Source of the DNA: an uncultured bacterium | GTDB taxonomy: Bacteria; Planctomycetota; GCA-002687715 | Assembly: GCA_902826835.1 (NCBI GenBank) | Contig: CADEGH010000007.1 | Location: 9,867-66,129, forward strand | Length of the DNA: 56,263 nt | Direction of reading: 5' to 3' | Shown here: piece after piece, positions 25,601 to 33,521 of the stretch | Layout of the letters: every line of letters starts with the position of its first letter | Numbering within the stretch: the stretch's first letter is position 1 | Notes under the pieces: generated by a model | The model's database searches: none | Told to the model about the DNA's origin: nothing | What the model saw: the letters and a program-made list of their open reading frames with translations, nothing else | Made by a program: the position numbers and the translations under genes

Positions 25601-26955
25601 CGCGCACTCTGGGAGAGTCGGGGCGGGGCGGGGACTCTCGCCTGCATTCGCTGCCAACGGCGATCGTCCGAGGCACGGTGTTTGGCCAAGCTGGCATTGG
25701 TTCCGAGCGCGGACATGGCCCCGATGTACCACCAAAACGGATCAAGTTTGATGTGACTGCCGAACGTGGATCCCACCACCATGGCGATCATCAATCCTTC
25801 GAGTGCCCCGCAGTGGAGGCGATACTCCATAGCCTCGGGACCATCCCTCCCCATGTCCTTCCTGGCGGAGCGAATCGCCACGAAGCACAAGATCACGATC
25901 GTCAGCAGCGGGACGATGGAGAGGATTCCCCCCTCGGCGAGAGTCTGGGCCCAGGTGCTGTGCGCGACAAATCCGCGCTTGACCTTGCCCGGGATATAGG
26001 GTTCGTAGTTCTTGCTCGCGTAGAAGCCGGCGTACTTCGGGGACAGTATGGGGAAATTGTCGGGCCCGACTCCGAGGAGCGGCCGATCCCGGAACATGTT
26101 CACTCCGCCTTTCCAGAGGAGGAGACGGGACTCCGACGCGAAGTCGCGTTTGCCCTCGGCGCCAACACCCTGAGCGAATCGGTCTTTTTGTCCTTCGGGG
26201 AGCATCTGCCACACGAACAGGGCGGACAGAGCTGCCAGCACCAACCCCAGGAACTTCCGGCGAGAGCGCAGGACACCGTGGATCAGCACACACCCCAAGG
26301 CCAAAAGACCGCCGCGCGATCCCGTGAACACGATGCACAACAGGACCACCGGGATGAAGAACAGAGCCCAGCGCTTTTCCCAACGCGCTCCGCTCTGCCA
26401 CCTAAGAAACAGGAACGGCATGAACATCACGAAGATCATCGCCAGGTAGTTGGCGCCACCGCCTTGACCGACCGCGACATTGACCCGGAAGTCGTCCCCT
26501 CCTCCGCCGCGAAGCCCGACCACCATCACGATCTTCATGTTCCAGAGCATCCCGAAGATGTTCGCCCAGAGAAACTGGTTCAGTTTCTTGGGGGTATCCA
26601 CGAGTTGCAAAGTCAACCACTGGACGATCATCAATTTCGAGATCGTATTGACCGCGGACAGGGCTTCGTCCTGGGAACTATGGGCGGCGATTGCCGAAGC
26701 CAATTGAGCCAGCAGCAAGAACAGGGAAAACCCCATGATCGCGTTGAAGCGGATCGTGCGCGTTCGGGCGATCCACCCGATTCCCACGCTGATTGTGATC
26801 CACTGGATCGGGCGGAACCACCCCGGCATATTCCAGATATCTGGCCGGAAGTAATAGAGGAAGATCAGGCACAAAAGGCCGTAGAACGGACGCCACAGGC
26901 CGATTACACAGGCAATCGGCGTCGTGAGATACATGTAAAGGAGGCGCAGCGACAT
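25597..26955 (-). CDS. O-antigen ligase/O-glycosylation ligase, exosortase-A-associated type
   Basis: A 452-residue membrane protein with about 10-12 helices. The periplasmic loop with GVNMFRDRPLLGVGPDNFP and FVAHSTWAQTLAEGG is the Wzy_C/WaaL pattern (conserved Arg, GxGxxxF and the HN/HS region). The N-terminus MSLRLLYMYLTTPIACVIGL followed by YYFRPDIWNMPGWF resembles the putative O-glycosylation ligases of XrtA loci. It would polymerise or transfer lipid-linked glycans at the outer face. ATG 26955 overlaps the glycosyltransferase stop by one base (TGATG), and its own stop overlaps the next gene. Confidence 0.88.
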   Translation of the reverse strand: MSLRLLYMYLTTPIACVIGLWRPFYGLLCLIFLYYFRPDIWNMPGWFRPIQWITISVGIGWIARTRTIRFNAIMGFSLFLLLAQLASAIAAHSSQDEALSAVNTISKLMIVQWLTLQLVDTPKKLNQFLWANIFGMLWNMKIVMVVGLRGGGGDDFRVNVAVGQGGGANYLAMIFVMFMPFLFLRWQSGARWEKRWALFFIPVVLLCIVFTGSRGGLLALGCVLIHGVLRSRRKFLGLVLAALSALFVWQMLPEGQKDRFAQGVGAEGKRDFASESRLLLWKGGVNMFRDRPLLGVGPDNFPILSPKYAGFYASKNYEPYIPGKVKRGFVAHSTWAQTLAEGGILSIVPLLTIVILCFVAIRSARKDMGRDGPEAMEYRLHCGALEGLMIAMVVGSTFGSHIKLDPFWWYIGAMSALGTNASLAKHRASDDRRWQRMQARVPAPPRLSQSAR

Positions 26956-28193
26956 CAGGCGGCTCCCCCCAGCACCGGTCCGGCGGTGGCGGCCCTGGCC
27001 CTGGCCCGCGGCTCCCGGCGGATAGCGGCGATCGTCTCGGAAAATCCACGGTCGAAACTGCGCCAGTCGTGGTGACTCGTCACGTACGCTCGGGCCGCGG
27101 CCCCTGACCGCTCCCGCAGGGTGGCATCCGCGAACAGCGCGAGGACCCGGTCGGCCCATTGTTCGGCGGACTGGCCGACAAAGAGGGCCTCGGAGGCTTC
27201 CTGCCGCAGCGATTCAGCCACTTCCCGGCTCGTGACCACGGGCACTCCGTAGGCCAGAGCCTCGAGCACCTTGTTTTGCACTCCCCGCGCTACCCGAAGG
27301 GGTACCAGGGAGACTTGGGCCGCTTCGAGATGGGCGCGCAAATCGGCAACCTCGCCGGTAACCTCGATGCCCGGCAGCGACGAGAGGACGCTCACCCTCG
27401 GATGAGGGTTGCGCCCCACGATCCGGAACACCGCTTCCGGCCGCGCTGCGCGAACTAGCGGCCAAACCTCGCGTGCGGCGACTTCCACCGCCTCGACATT
27501 GGCCGGATAGTCCATCGCTCCGACAAACACCGCGAGGGGGCTTTCACGCACGGACTGAGCGGGGACGCGGGGCGGAATCACCACCCCGTTTCCGATGGCC
27601 ACCGCCCTACCCGATCCGATGCGACGGTTCCAAAGGTCCACTTCCCGCGTGGTGGTCAAGACGACCCCGTCGGCCCGCTCCCCCACCGCGCGCTCGAACC
27701 GGGCCAAGCGGCTGGCTTCGAGGCGATCCACGGTTCCTGCGAACCACCCCTTCCCCGCGGCGTAAGTGGCGAACTTCTCCGAGTCCACGTCCACCACATC
27801 CATGAGTAAGGGGACTCGGAGATCCGGCGGAAGGTACGCCGCGACCTGCGACGAGAATCCGACGACGAGGTCGTAGCCTTCGCTGGCGAGCAGTGCGTGC
27901 ACCCGCCGGCGCACCTCGGTACGCGTCAGGTAGGCGACGGAGAGCGGAGCTCCGGTGAGGAGAGCGCCCAATGCCCTGGCCCGCCCGATCCACGGGTTCA
28001 GAGGATAAATCTCCACGCGTCGGCACAGGTCGGCAAGGATTTGGCGGTGCTTCAAGTCCCGAGGGTCGTCGACGTGCGTAACGAGATCGACGTCCCCCTG
28101 GCGCGCCAGTTCCACGAGCAGGTGGTAGGACCTGATCTTGTCCCCTTTGTTCGGGGGATACGGGATCCGATGCGCCAAGAAGAGCGTTTTCAT
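26955..28193 (-). CDS. GT4 glycosyltransferase, XrtA/PEP-CTERM-associated (TIGR03087-like)
   Basis: A 412-residue GT-B glycosyltransferase. It opens with MKTLFLAHRIPYPPNKGDK followed by IRSYHLL, the diagnostic N-terminus of the exosortase-A-linked family; LLTGAPLSVAYL follows. The C-terminal donor site is VARGVQNKVLEALAYGVPVV with the GT4 Glu. It is a cytoplasmic enzyme adding a sugar to the lipid-linked chain; the substrate cannot be read. ATG 28193 lies 14 nt after the stop of the tyrosine-kinase-like gene; a longer in-frame reading to 28223 would overlap that gene. Confidence 0.9.
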   Translation of the reverse strand: MKTLFLAHRIPYPPNKGDKIRSYHLLVELARQGDVDLVTHVDDPRDLKHRQILADLCRRVEIYPLNPWIGRARALGALLTGAPLSVAYLTRTEVRRRVHALLASEGYDLVVGFSSQVAAYLPPDLRVPLLMDVVDVDSEKFATYAAGKGWFAGTVDRLEASRLARFERAVGERADGVVLTTTREVDLWNRRIGSGRAVAIGNGVVIPPRVPAQSVRESPLAVFVGAMDYPANVEAVEVAAREVWPLVRAARPEAVFRIVGRNPHPRVSVLSSLPGIEVTGEVADLRAHLEAAQVSLVPLRVARGVQNKVLEALAYGVPVVTSREVAESLRQEASEALFVGQSAEQWADRVLALFADATLRERSGAAARAYVTSHHDWRSFDRGFSETIAAIRREPRARARAATAGPVLGGAA

Positions 28194-28207
28194 CGCTCCG
28201 CTCACCC

Positions 28208-29173
28208 TCAGCTCTCGGGGCAATTCAGAGCGATGGCGCCCAACAGCCGCGCCCGCGCTTGGTCCAGAACTTCGACCGCGCGCTCGGTCTGGCTGCGCGA
28301 AGCTTCGCCCATCTCCACGACCAGCACCACTCCGTCGACTTCCGGCGCGAGAACCGCGGCATCGGCCACCTTCTCTAGCGGAGGAGCCGAGACGATGATG
28401 AAGTCGTATTGCCCCTCGAGAAGTCCCAAAACACCCGAAAACACCCGAGGCAAGATGAGGCTTCCGGGGTTGTCCAAAAGCTCCCCGGCCGGCAAGAGGT
28501 CGACCGAAGCCGAACCCGTCCGATGGATCGAAGCCGAGAGTTGGTCGCTTCGATTCGCTAACAATTCGCTGAGTCCGGGGCCGACACTCGTACCCAAAAT
28601 ACGATGGAGCTCGGGGGCTCTCAGATCGGCGTCGATGATCAAGACCCGCCGCGATCCGCCTTCGACCAGGCAGAGTGCCAAGTTTGCTAGGGCGATGTCT
28701 TTTGCCTCTTTGCGACTACCCGCGGTGACGAGAATGCTGCGGGGCACCGGATCGAGCGCGAGGAGCGACGCCCGCACCGCACGAAACTGCTCGGTCTGAC
28801 GATCCCTGGGTTGGTGAACGACGACCAAACGTGGATCCAGAACCGGTGGCTTGGCTCGATCTGCCTCGAGGCGCGCGCGAGCTTCGTCTTCCCGGGCGCG
28901 AGCGCGCATCGCGTTTCCCGCGAGGCCGGGGCCCACGATGGGAAAGGGCATCGCCGGAGTGGCCCGCCGAGACGGTTCCGGTCGGCGTTCCGATTCCGCG
29001 GCGAGGGCGCGGGGCCGCCGTTCGCCCACTTCGGGCTCGCTCGGGAGCCTGGGAGCTTCAAACGGTGACGGAGGCGTCGGCTCGCCCGGAGCGTCGCCCA
29101 GGGTGGGAGACATCCGGCGCCGCCGTTCGCGCTCCTCAGCGGCCTTCTTCAGTGCGTCTTGGATCCGCCCCAT
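28208..29173 (-). CDS. Tyrosine-autokinase-like P-loop protein, XrtA-associated, degenerate
   Basis: A 321-residue protein of the CpsD/CapB bacterial tyrosine kinase family, subgroup with N-terminal MGRIQDALKKAAEERERRRR typical of XrtA loci. A proline- and arginine-rich linker covers about 30-110. Walker A' LIIDADLR (178-185) is intact and Walker B is YDFIIVSAPP. The Walker A loop, however, reads TAGSRKEAKDI (150-160): the usual GEGKST is KEAKDI, losing both glycines and the Ser/Thr. Only one tyrosine (Tyr256) exists in the whole protein, so the C-terminal tyrosine cluster is missing. It probably partners the chain-length protein without being an active autokinase. Confidence 0.85.
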   Translation of the reverse strand: MGRIQDALKKAAEERERRRRMSPTLGDAPGEPTPPSPFEAPRLPSEPEVGERRPRALAAESERRPEPSRRATPAMPFPIVGPGLAGNAMRARAREDEARARLEADRAKPPVLDPRLVVVHQPRDRQTEQFRAVRASLLALDPVPRSILVTAGSRKEAKDIALANLALCLVEGGSRRVLIIDADLRAPELHRILGTSVGPGLSELLANRSDQLSASIHRTGSASVDLLPAGELLDNPGSLILPRVFSGVLGLLEGQYDFIIVSAPPLEKVADAAVLAPEVDGVVLVVEMGEASRSQTERAVEVLDQARARLLGAIALNCPES

Positions 29174-29182
29174 GCCATCAGC

Positions 29183-30094
29183 CTATCGGTATTTTCCGCC
29201 GAGAAACGGCATCCGGATGAACGGCTTTCGAGGCGCCGCGCTTTTTTGGGCGTCCGCCTCCGCCTTTTCCCTCGCCTGAAAGGTGAATCCCTCCCCCTCG
29301 AGGTCGCGAAGGCCATCCATCACGGATTTTTGATCGATCTTCGTTTCACCCTGCGTGTAGGCCACGAGGAGGGCCTTTTCGCAACAAAGGTTGATGAGCC
29401 GGGGGGTTCCCTTCGAGTAACGGAAGATCGCGTGATAGGCACGATCGGTGAATTTCGCCCGGTTGGCGGGCCCGGCCACGCGTAGCCGGTGCTCGATGTA
29501 CGAGCGCATCTCTTCGACATCGAGGGGTGCGAGATGAAATCGCAGCGCGATGCGCTGGCGAAGCTGCTTGAGCTCGGGGTGGTCGATACTCGCCCGCAGT
29601 TCCGGTTGACCGACCAGAATGATCTGGATCAGCTTCTCGCGCTCGGTTTCGAGGTTCGAAACGAGGCGCACTTCCTCGAGAGTGCTCAACGGCAGGTCCT
29701 GAGCCTCGTCGATCAGGACCAAGACATTCTTGTCTTTCGCCAACTGCCCGATCAGAAATTGATTGATCGCTTCCAAGAGCTCGGGCCGCGAAGCCTTTTG
29801 AACTTCGATTCCGAATTCGCGAGCGATCGACCACAGGAGCTGGACCCCGGTGAGTCGGCTGTTGGTGATGACCGCGGTGACCGTCGAGCTCTCGAGTCGT
29901 CGCAGGAGGGCGCGGGTCACCGTGGTCTTGCCGGATCCGATTTCCCCGGTGAGGACCGCGAACCCCTTCCGCTCCACCACCGTGTAATAGAGCTGGGACA
30001 GAGCCTCGGCATGGCGCGCCGACGAGAAGAAAAAGTCGGTATCGGGCACGTTGTTGAACGGTGCGCGCTCGAAGCCGAAGTGATCCTCGTACAT
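29183..30094 (-). CDS. ExeA/GspA-like AAA ATPase, XrtA-associated
   Basis: A 303-residue AAA ATPase matching the secretion-ATPase type of PEP-CTERM loci. The N-terminus MYEDHFGFERAPFNNVPDTD and FFFSSARHAEAL are diagnostic; Walker A is GEIGSGKTT, Walker B NVLVLIDEAQDL, and sensor 1 is ILVGQPEL. Cytoplasmic; thought to energise assembly or export in these loci, but its partner is unproven. It lies 9 nt before the kinase-like gene and 3 nt after the chain-length gene, clearly in one operon. Confidence 0.93.
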   Translation of the reverse strand: MYEDHFGFERAPFNNVPDTDFFFSSARHAEALSQLYYTVVERKGFAVLTGEIGSGKTTVTRALLRRLESSTVTAVITNSRLTGVQLLWSIAREFGIEVQKASRPELLEAINQFLIGQLAKDKNVLVLIDEAQDLPLSTLEEVRLVSNLETEREKLIQIILVGQPELRASIDHPELKQLRQRIALRFHLAPLDVEEMRSYIEHRLRVAGPANRAKFTDRAYHAIFRYSKGTPRLINLCCEKALLVAYTQGETKIDQKSVMDGLRDLEGEGFTFQAREKAEADAQKSAAPRKPFIRMPFLGGKYR

Positions 30095-30097
30095 CCC

Positions 30098-31753
30098 TCA
30101 GCGTCCTCCGTAGATCTTCTGCATGAGGTTGAAGAGGACGGGGTGCAGGTGACGCCGCATGCCCGGTTCGAAGAAGCACCAGTGGGCAAACGCGATGGCG
30201 AGGAAGACGGCTCCCACCCCAACCAAGAGCAGGATGCGCCGACGCCAACGCGCCCGGGATTCCCCCTTCGAGCGGATCGCTCCCACCTGGCCGAGAATCG
30301 GGAGCGGCAGAGCCCGGCGAACCTGGCCGACCGACACGTAGGAGCGATTGGTGAACTCAAGGACCAGCGCGGTGCCCACACCGAGGAGCAACCCGACAAA
30401 GGCCCCGCCGCCCAAGAAGAGCGCGACATTGGGAAACACCGGATCCAGACTTCGTGCTTCTTCGATACGCGGAGCCTTCAAGACGTTGAAGAAGTCCGAG
30501 TCGGCGGTGGTCAGGCGCCGGTAAGCGGAGTCGGCGATGTTGAACCCCTTCTCCGTCGAGGCGACGAGGTTCTCGGCGCTGTTGCGAACGCCCAAAAGAT
30601 CCAGGTGGCGCCGCCGCAGGTCCGGAGCATCCTTGAGCTCCACCCTCAGGCGGCTGATTACTCCTTCGAGATGGCGGATCGTGCCTTCGAGCTTGCGAAT
30701 CTCGCCGTCGACCTTGGCGCGCTGCAACTCGAGCTCCGAAAAGCCCTTGTTTTCCGACTCGGTTTCCTTCGAAACCAACTCGGGGATGTCCGCCAAGGCC
30801 GCTCGTTCCCGGGCCAATTCGGCGGATTTTTTCTTCACATCCCGATGTCCCGGAAGGAACTTGCCGGACAGTTCGGCCAGCTCCGCCTCGAGGACCTGGA
30901 TGGCTTTTTCTTTGAGCTCTCGCGCGGGGTTTTTTACGCGCTCGGAGACGACCGACGTCTTGCGAGTGCCGCTCAAGCTCTCGATGATGCTCTCGAGCTC
31001 CCGGCGCTTGCCGGCCAGAGCCGCGTTTTCGTTGATCAGCGCGCTTTCGGTGTTCGTCAGGTCTTCTTGGATCGTCGGGACGATCGTATCCCCCACCAGC
31101 CGGAGGTCGTTGGTCTCTTCGAACTGCTGGAGGACGAGGGCGGCGCTGGCCAATTGCTCTTTGGCGGCGACGAGTTGCGCGCGCGCCCTGGTGCGCACGC
31201 CGTCGATCGTGTCGCCATAGTCCCGGATGAACCGCTCCATCATTTTGGTTTTGACGGCGTCCACAAAATTGGTCACCGTTTGGGCCCCGCGGCCCCGGTA
31301 ACTGAGGTCGATGATGTCCGATCCCAGTTCCTGTTTGGCGATGGTCACATTGAGACCGTTGATCACCGCTTCGTAGAGCGCGAGTCTCTCTTTGGGATCA
31401 TTGATCTCGAATCCTTCGTTGACCCCGTGCTGGTGAATCAGGGGTTCGAGGAATCTTCGGCTCTTGACGACCGGCCCGAGCATCGCCATGAACGGCTTGT
31501 GTGGCAGGCTCACGCTGCCCACCCCGTAGAACTTGTCGAGCAGGCCACGGTCGACCACCTCGATGCGGGCGGACACCTCATACTTCGGGTGGACGAAATA
31601 GGTAGCCGCCAGGCCGGCCACCGCGCCCACGATCAGCGGAATGATCAGGAACCAAATGCGGCGCTTGACGATCGCCAACAGGTCGGCGATGCCGGGACCG
31701 CCCGCGGAACTCGACCCCGTGGCCAGTTGCTGTTGTTGTTCGAGTGTCAGCAT
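30098..31753 (-). CDS. Polysaccharide chain-length determinant protein (Wzz/PCP, XrtA type)
   Basis: A 551-residue inner-membrane polysaccharide co-polymerase. The N-terminal membrane helix IWFLIIPLIVGAVAGLAATY and the C-terminal helix ILLLVGVGAVFLAIAFAHWC bracket a long periplasmic region that is strongly coiled-coil (about 170-400). The P-loop kinase domain is not fused but encoded two genes downstream, as in other XrtA loci. It would set glycan length and link to the Wza-type exporter upstream. ATG 31753 lies 12 nt after the exporter stop. Confidence 0.9.
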   Translation of the reverse strand: MLTLEQQQQLATGSSSAGGPGIADLLAIVKRRIWFLIIPLIVGAVAGLAATYFVHPKYEVSARIEVVDRGLLDKFYGVGSVSLPHKPFMAMLGPVVKSRRFLEPLIHQHGVNEGFEINDPKERLALYEAVINGLNVTIAKQELGSDIIDLSYRGRGAQTVTNFVDAVKTKMMERFIRDYGDTIDGVRTRARAQLVAAKEQLASAALVLQQFEETNDLRLVGDTIVPTIQEDLTNTESALINENAALAGKRRELESIIESLSGTRKTSVVSERVKNPARELKEKAIQVLEAELAELSGKFLPGHRDVKKKSAELARERAALADIPELVSKETESENKGFSELELQRAKVDGEIRKLEGTIRHLEGVISRLRVELKDAPDLRRRHLDLLGVRNSAENLVASTEKGFNIADSAYRRLTTADSDFFNVLKAPRIEEARSLDPVFPNVALFLGGGAFVGLLLGVGTALVLEFTNRSYVSVGQVRRALPLPILGQVGAIRSKGESRARWRRRILLLVGVGAVFLAIAFAHWCFFEPGMRRHLHPVLFNLMQKIYGGR

Positions 31754-31765
31754 CGTGCTTGGACC

Positions 31766-32566
31766 TCAGAAGGCGCTTCCGCGACGATTGCTCGTGTCGC
31801 CTTGAATCGTGCGAACGCCGTAGTCGATCTCCACCACCGCACGGGTGAAGGTGAAGAGACTCTTGAAGGGAGAGGTGATACCGGTGATGACGTTGCTCAC
31901 TTTTCCGAGCCAAGTCGTCGGCACTACGATGATGTCGTCGGGGCGAATCTGGATGTTGCCCCCGGATCGCCCCTCGAGAAAGATCTCCCGCAGATTAATC
32001 GTGTGTTTAATGCGCTTGCGCGGGTCGGCCCGGATGACTCGGATCGCGGTTTCGTCCGAAAGCGCTCCGGATGGGGACCCCATCTCGACAAAGGCGTCGA
32101 GCAGCGTCACGTCGCCGGGATGGGCGACCTTCTGCACTTTGTACCCACCCGCCAAATCGTCGTGGCCGACGACAAAGTAGTACTTGCTGGCAATCGCCCC
32201 CGCACTGACCGTGACTCGCGGATCCCGAATATATTTGGCCGCAGCCGCTTCGAGCTTGGCCCGGGCTTGAGGTGGGGTGAGGCCTGCCACCTGCACCTCG
32301 TCCAACAGGGGTACGGTGATGAAACCGTCCGGCCGCACGATGAAGGCCCCGTCCAAGCTGGGATCGTCTGGCACCCGCAGGACCAGCTCGTCTCCCGGCC
32401 CGAAGGTGAAGAGTCCTTCCGTGGTGTCGGAGGGAAAGCGGCGACCGAAGGACAAGGTATTGGCATCCTCGCCCAGTTCCTCGTAGGTGCTGGTCGGACC
32501 GTTCGATTCACACCCGAGCAGGGCGAACCCGACCGCGATAGCCAAGACCCATCGAAGAACTCTCAT
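31766..32566 (-). CDS. Polysaccharide export lipoprotein (Wza-like)
   Basis: A 266-residue outer-membrane export protein. The signal peptide ends in lipobox ALLGC (Cys near residue 18). The Poly_export domain begins FTFGPGDELVLRVPDDPSLDG and includes FIVRPDGFITVPLLDEVQVAG; an SLBB-like region (YYFVVGHDDLAGGYKV) follows. ATG 32566 has GGAGG six nt upstream, so the TTG at 32572 is rejected. It is the first gene of the assembly operon, so the promoter should lie in 32567-32774. Exports the glycan through the outer membrane. Confidence 0.93.
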   Translation of the reverse strand: MRVLRWVLAIAVGFALLGCESNGPTSTYEELGEDANTLSFGRRFPSDTTEGLFTFGPGDELVLRVPDDPSLDGAFIVRPDGFITVPLLDEVQVAGLTPPQARAKLEAAAAKYIRDPRVTVSAGAIASKYYFVVGHDDLAGGYKVQKVAHPGDVTLLDAFVEMGSPSGALSDETAIRVIRADPRKRIKHTINLREIFLEGRSGGNIQIRPDDIIVVPTTWLGKVSNVITGITSPFKSLFTFTRAVVEIDYGVRTIQGDTSNRRGSAF

Positions 32567-32636
32567 CACCAACCTCCACCGCCATTCGCGCGGGAACCCG
32601 ACAACCCTTAACCGGGCCTCGAGCCCCGGAGCGACC

Positions 32637-32654
32637 CTTCACTTTACCGTGAAG
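32637..32654. promoter_or_regulatory. Perfect dyad CTTCAC-N6-GTGAAG upstream of the export operon
   Basis: A perfect 6-bp inverted repeat with a 6-nt spacer, 71 nt before the wza-like start codon. On the minus strand it overlaps TAAAGT (32646-32641), a possible -10 with no good -35. It could be an operator for the regulator of the glycan locus. Confidence 0.3.
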
Positions 32655-32759
32655 ACCTCCCCTCGCCCCATGGGCAGCCTCGGGCCGAGCGCTTCGTTGC
32701 TTCCCTGAAATCGACCGACCCCCGCACCGGACCCAAGGTTTCGAGGCCAATTTGTGGCT

Positions 32760-32786
32760 GGGGCGGCCCTTTTTCTAGGGCGCCCC
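32760..32786 (-). terminator. Strong hairpin overlapping the stop codon of the GT2 gene
   Basis: The arms GGGGCGGCCCT (32760-32770) and AGGGCGCCCC (32777-32786) pair with one bulged base around a 6-nt loop. The TAG stop of the GT2 gene (32777-32775) falls at the loop. No T-run follows, so it may be a terminator or an mRNA end-stabiliser separating the sugar and export operons. Confidence 0.35.
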
Positions 32787-33521
32787 GGGACTGGGACGGT
32801 CCAGACGCCGAATCTTGCCCGAAAACAGGTTGAACCGGACGATGGCCCACAGGGCCTCGAAGCCGTCGGTCCAATGAATTTTCTTGCCCTCGCTGAAGTC
32901 GCGACCCGAGTAGGAAATGGGGAGTTCATACACCCTGGCTCCCATCCGGGCCACCTTGGCGGTGATCTCCGGTTCCACCGCGAACGACCGACTCTTCAGA
33001 TCCAATCGCTCTAAAACCTCACGGCGGAAGACTTTATAGCAAGTCTCCATATCGCTGAGGTTCAGGTTGGTGAAGAAGTTGCTCACCGTCGTCAGGAAGC
33101 GGTTGCCCAGATAATGGGCGAACAGGTGGACCCGGTGAGTTCCCCCGAGGAAACGCGACCCAAAGACCACGTCGGCGCGTCCATCGAGAATGGGAGCCAG
33201 GAGACTCCCGTATTCGCGCGGATCGTACTCGAGGTCGGCGTCCTGAATGATTGCGAAGTCCCCGCGGGCGGCGGCAAATCCGGTCTTGAGGGCCGCCCCC
33301 TTGCCAGCGTTTTTTGCGTGCGCGAGCACCCGCAGCCGAGGAAGCTGCGCTTCGAGCCGGCGAAGGATCGCCAGAGAATCGTCTTTGGAACCATCGTCGA
33401 CCGCGACGATCTCGATGTCCAAGTCCGGGCCAAGGTCCACCGCGGCCACTCTCCGAAGGCAAGCCTCGAGGGTGGCGGACTCGTTGTAAACCGGCACGAC
33501 CGCAGTGAGCAGCTTCTTCAC
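32775..33521 (-). CDS. GT2 glycosyltransferase, dolichyl-phosphate-mannose-synthase-like
   Basis: A 248-residue GT-A enzyme: TAVVPVYNESATLEACL, VAVDDGSKDDS, NAGKGAALKTG, and the DxD site IIQDADLEYDP; FAVEPEITAKVARMG is typical of the DPM1/DPMS-like group. No C-terminal membrane anchor is present. It could make a polyprenyl-phosphate sugar for the GT-C enzyme at 23306-25600. GTG 33521 is set by the GTGA overlap with rfbB. Last gene of the sugar operon, ending in the hairpin at 32760-32786. Confidence 0.9.
   Translation of the reverse strand: MKKLLTAVVPVYNESATLEACLRRVAAVDLGPDLDIEIVAVDDGSKDDSLAILRRLEAQLPRLRVLAHAKNAGKGAALKTGFAAARGDFAIIQDADLEYDPREYGSLLAPILDGRADVVFGSRFLGGTHRVHLFAHYLGNRFLTTVSNFFTNLNLSDMETCYKVFRREVLERLDLKSRSFAVEPEITAKVARMGARVYELPISYSGRDFSEGKKIHWTDGFEALWAIVRFNLFSGKIRRLDRPSPGAP

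Noticed and set aside
25597..26955. The ligase as a hidden exosortase
   Set aside because: The Wzy_C/WaaL loop GVGPDNFP and the number of helices fit an O-ligase; no exosortase Cys/Arg/His pattern was seen.
29489..32611. A 1040-codon open frame on the plus strand
   Set aside because: It lies antisense to the ATPase, chain-length and export genes, all recognised families with intact motifs. Its translation is rich in His, Asp and Arg without any domain; long antisense frames are common in GC-rich DNA.
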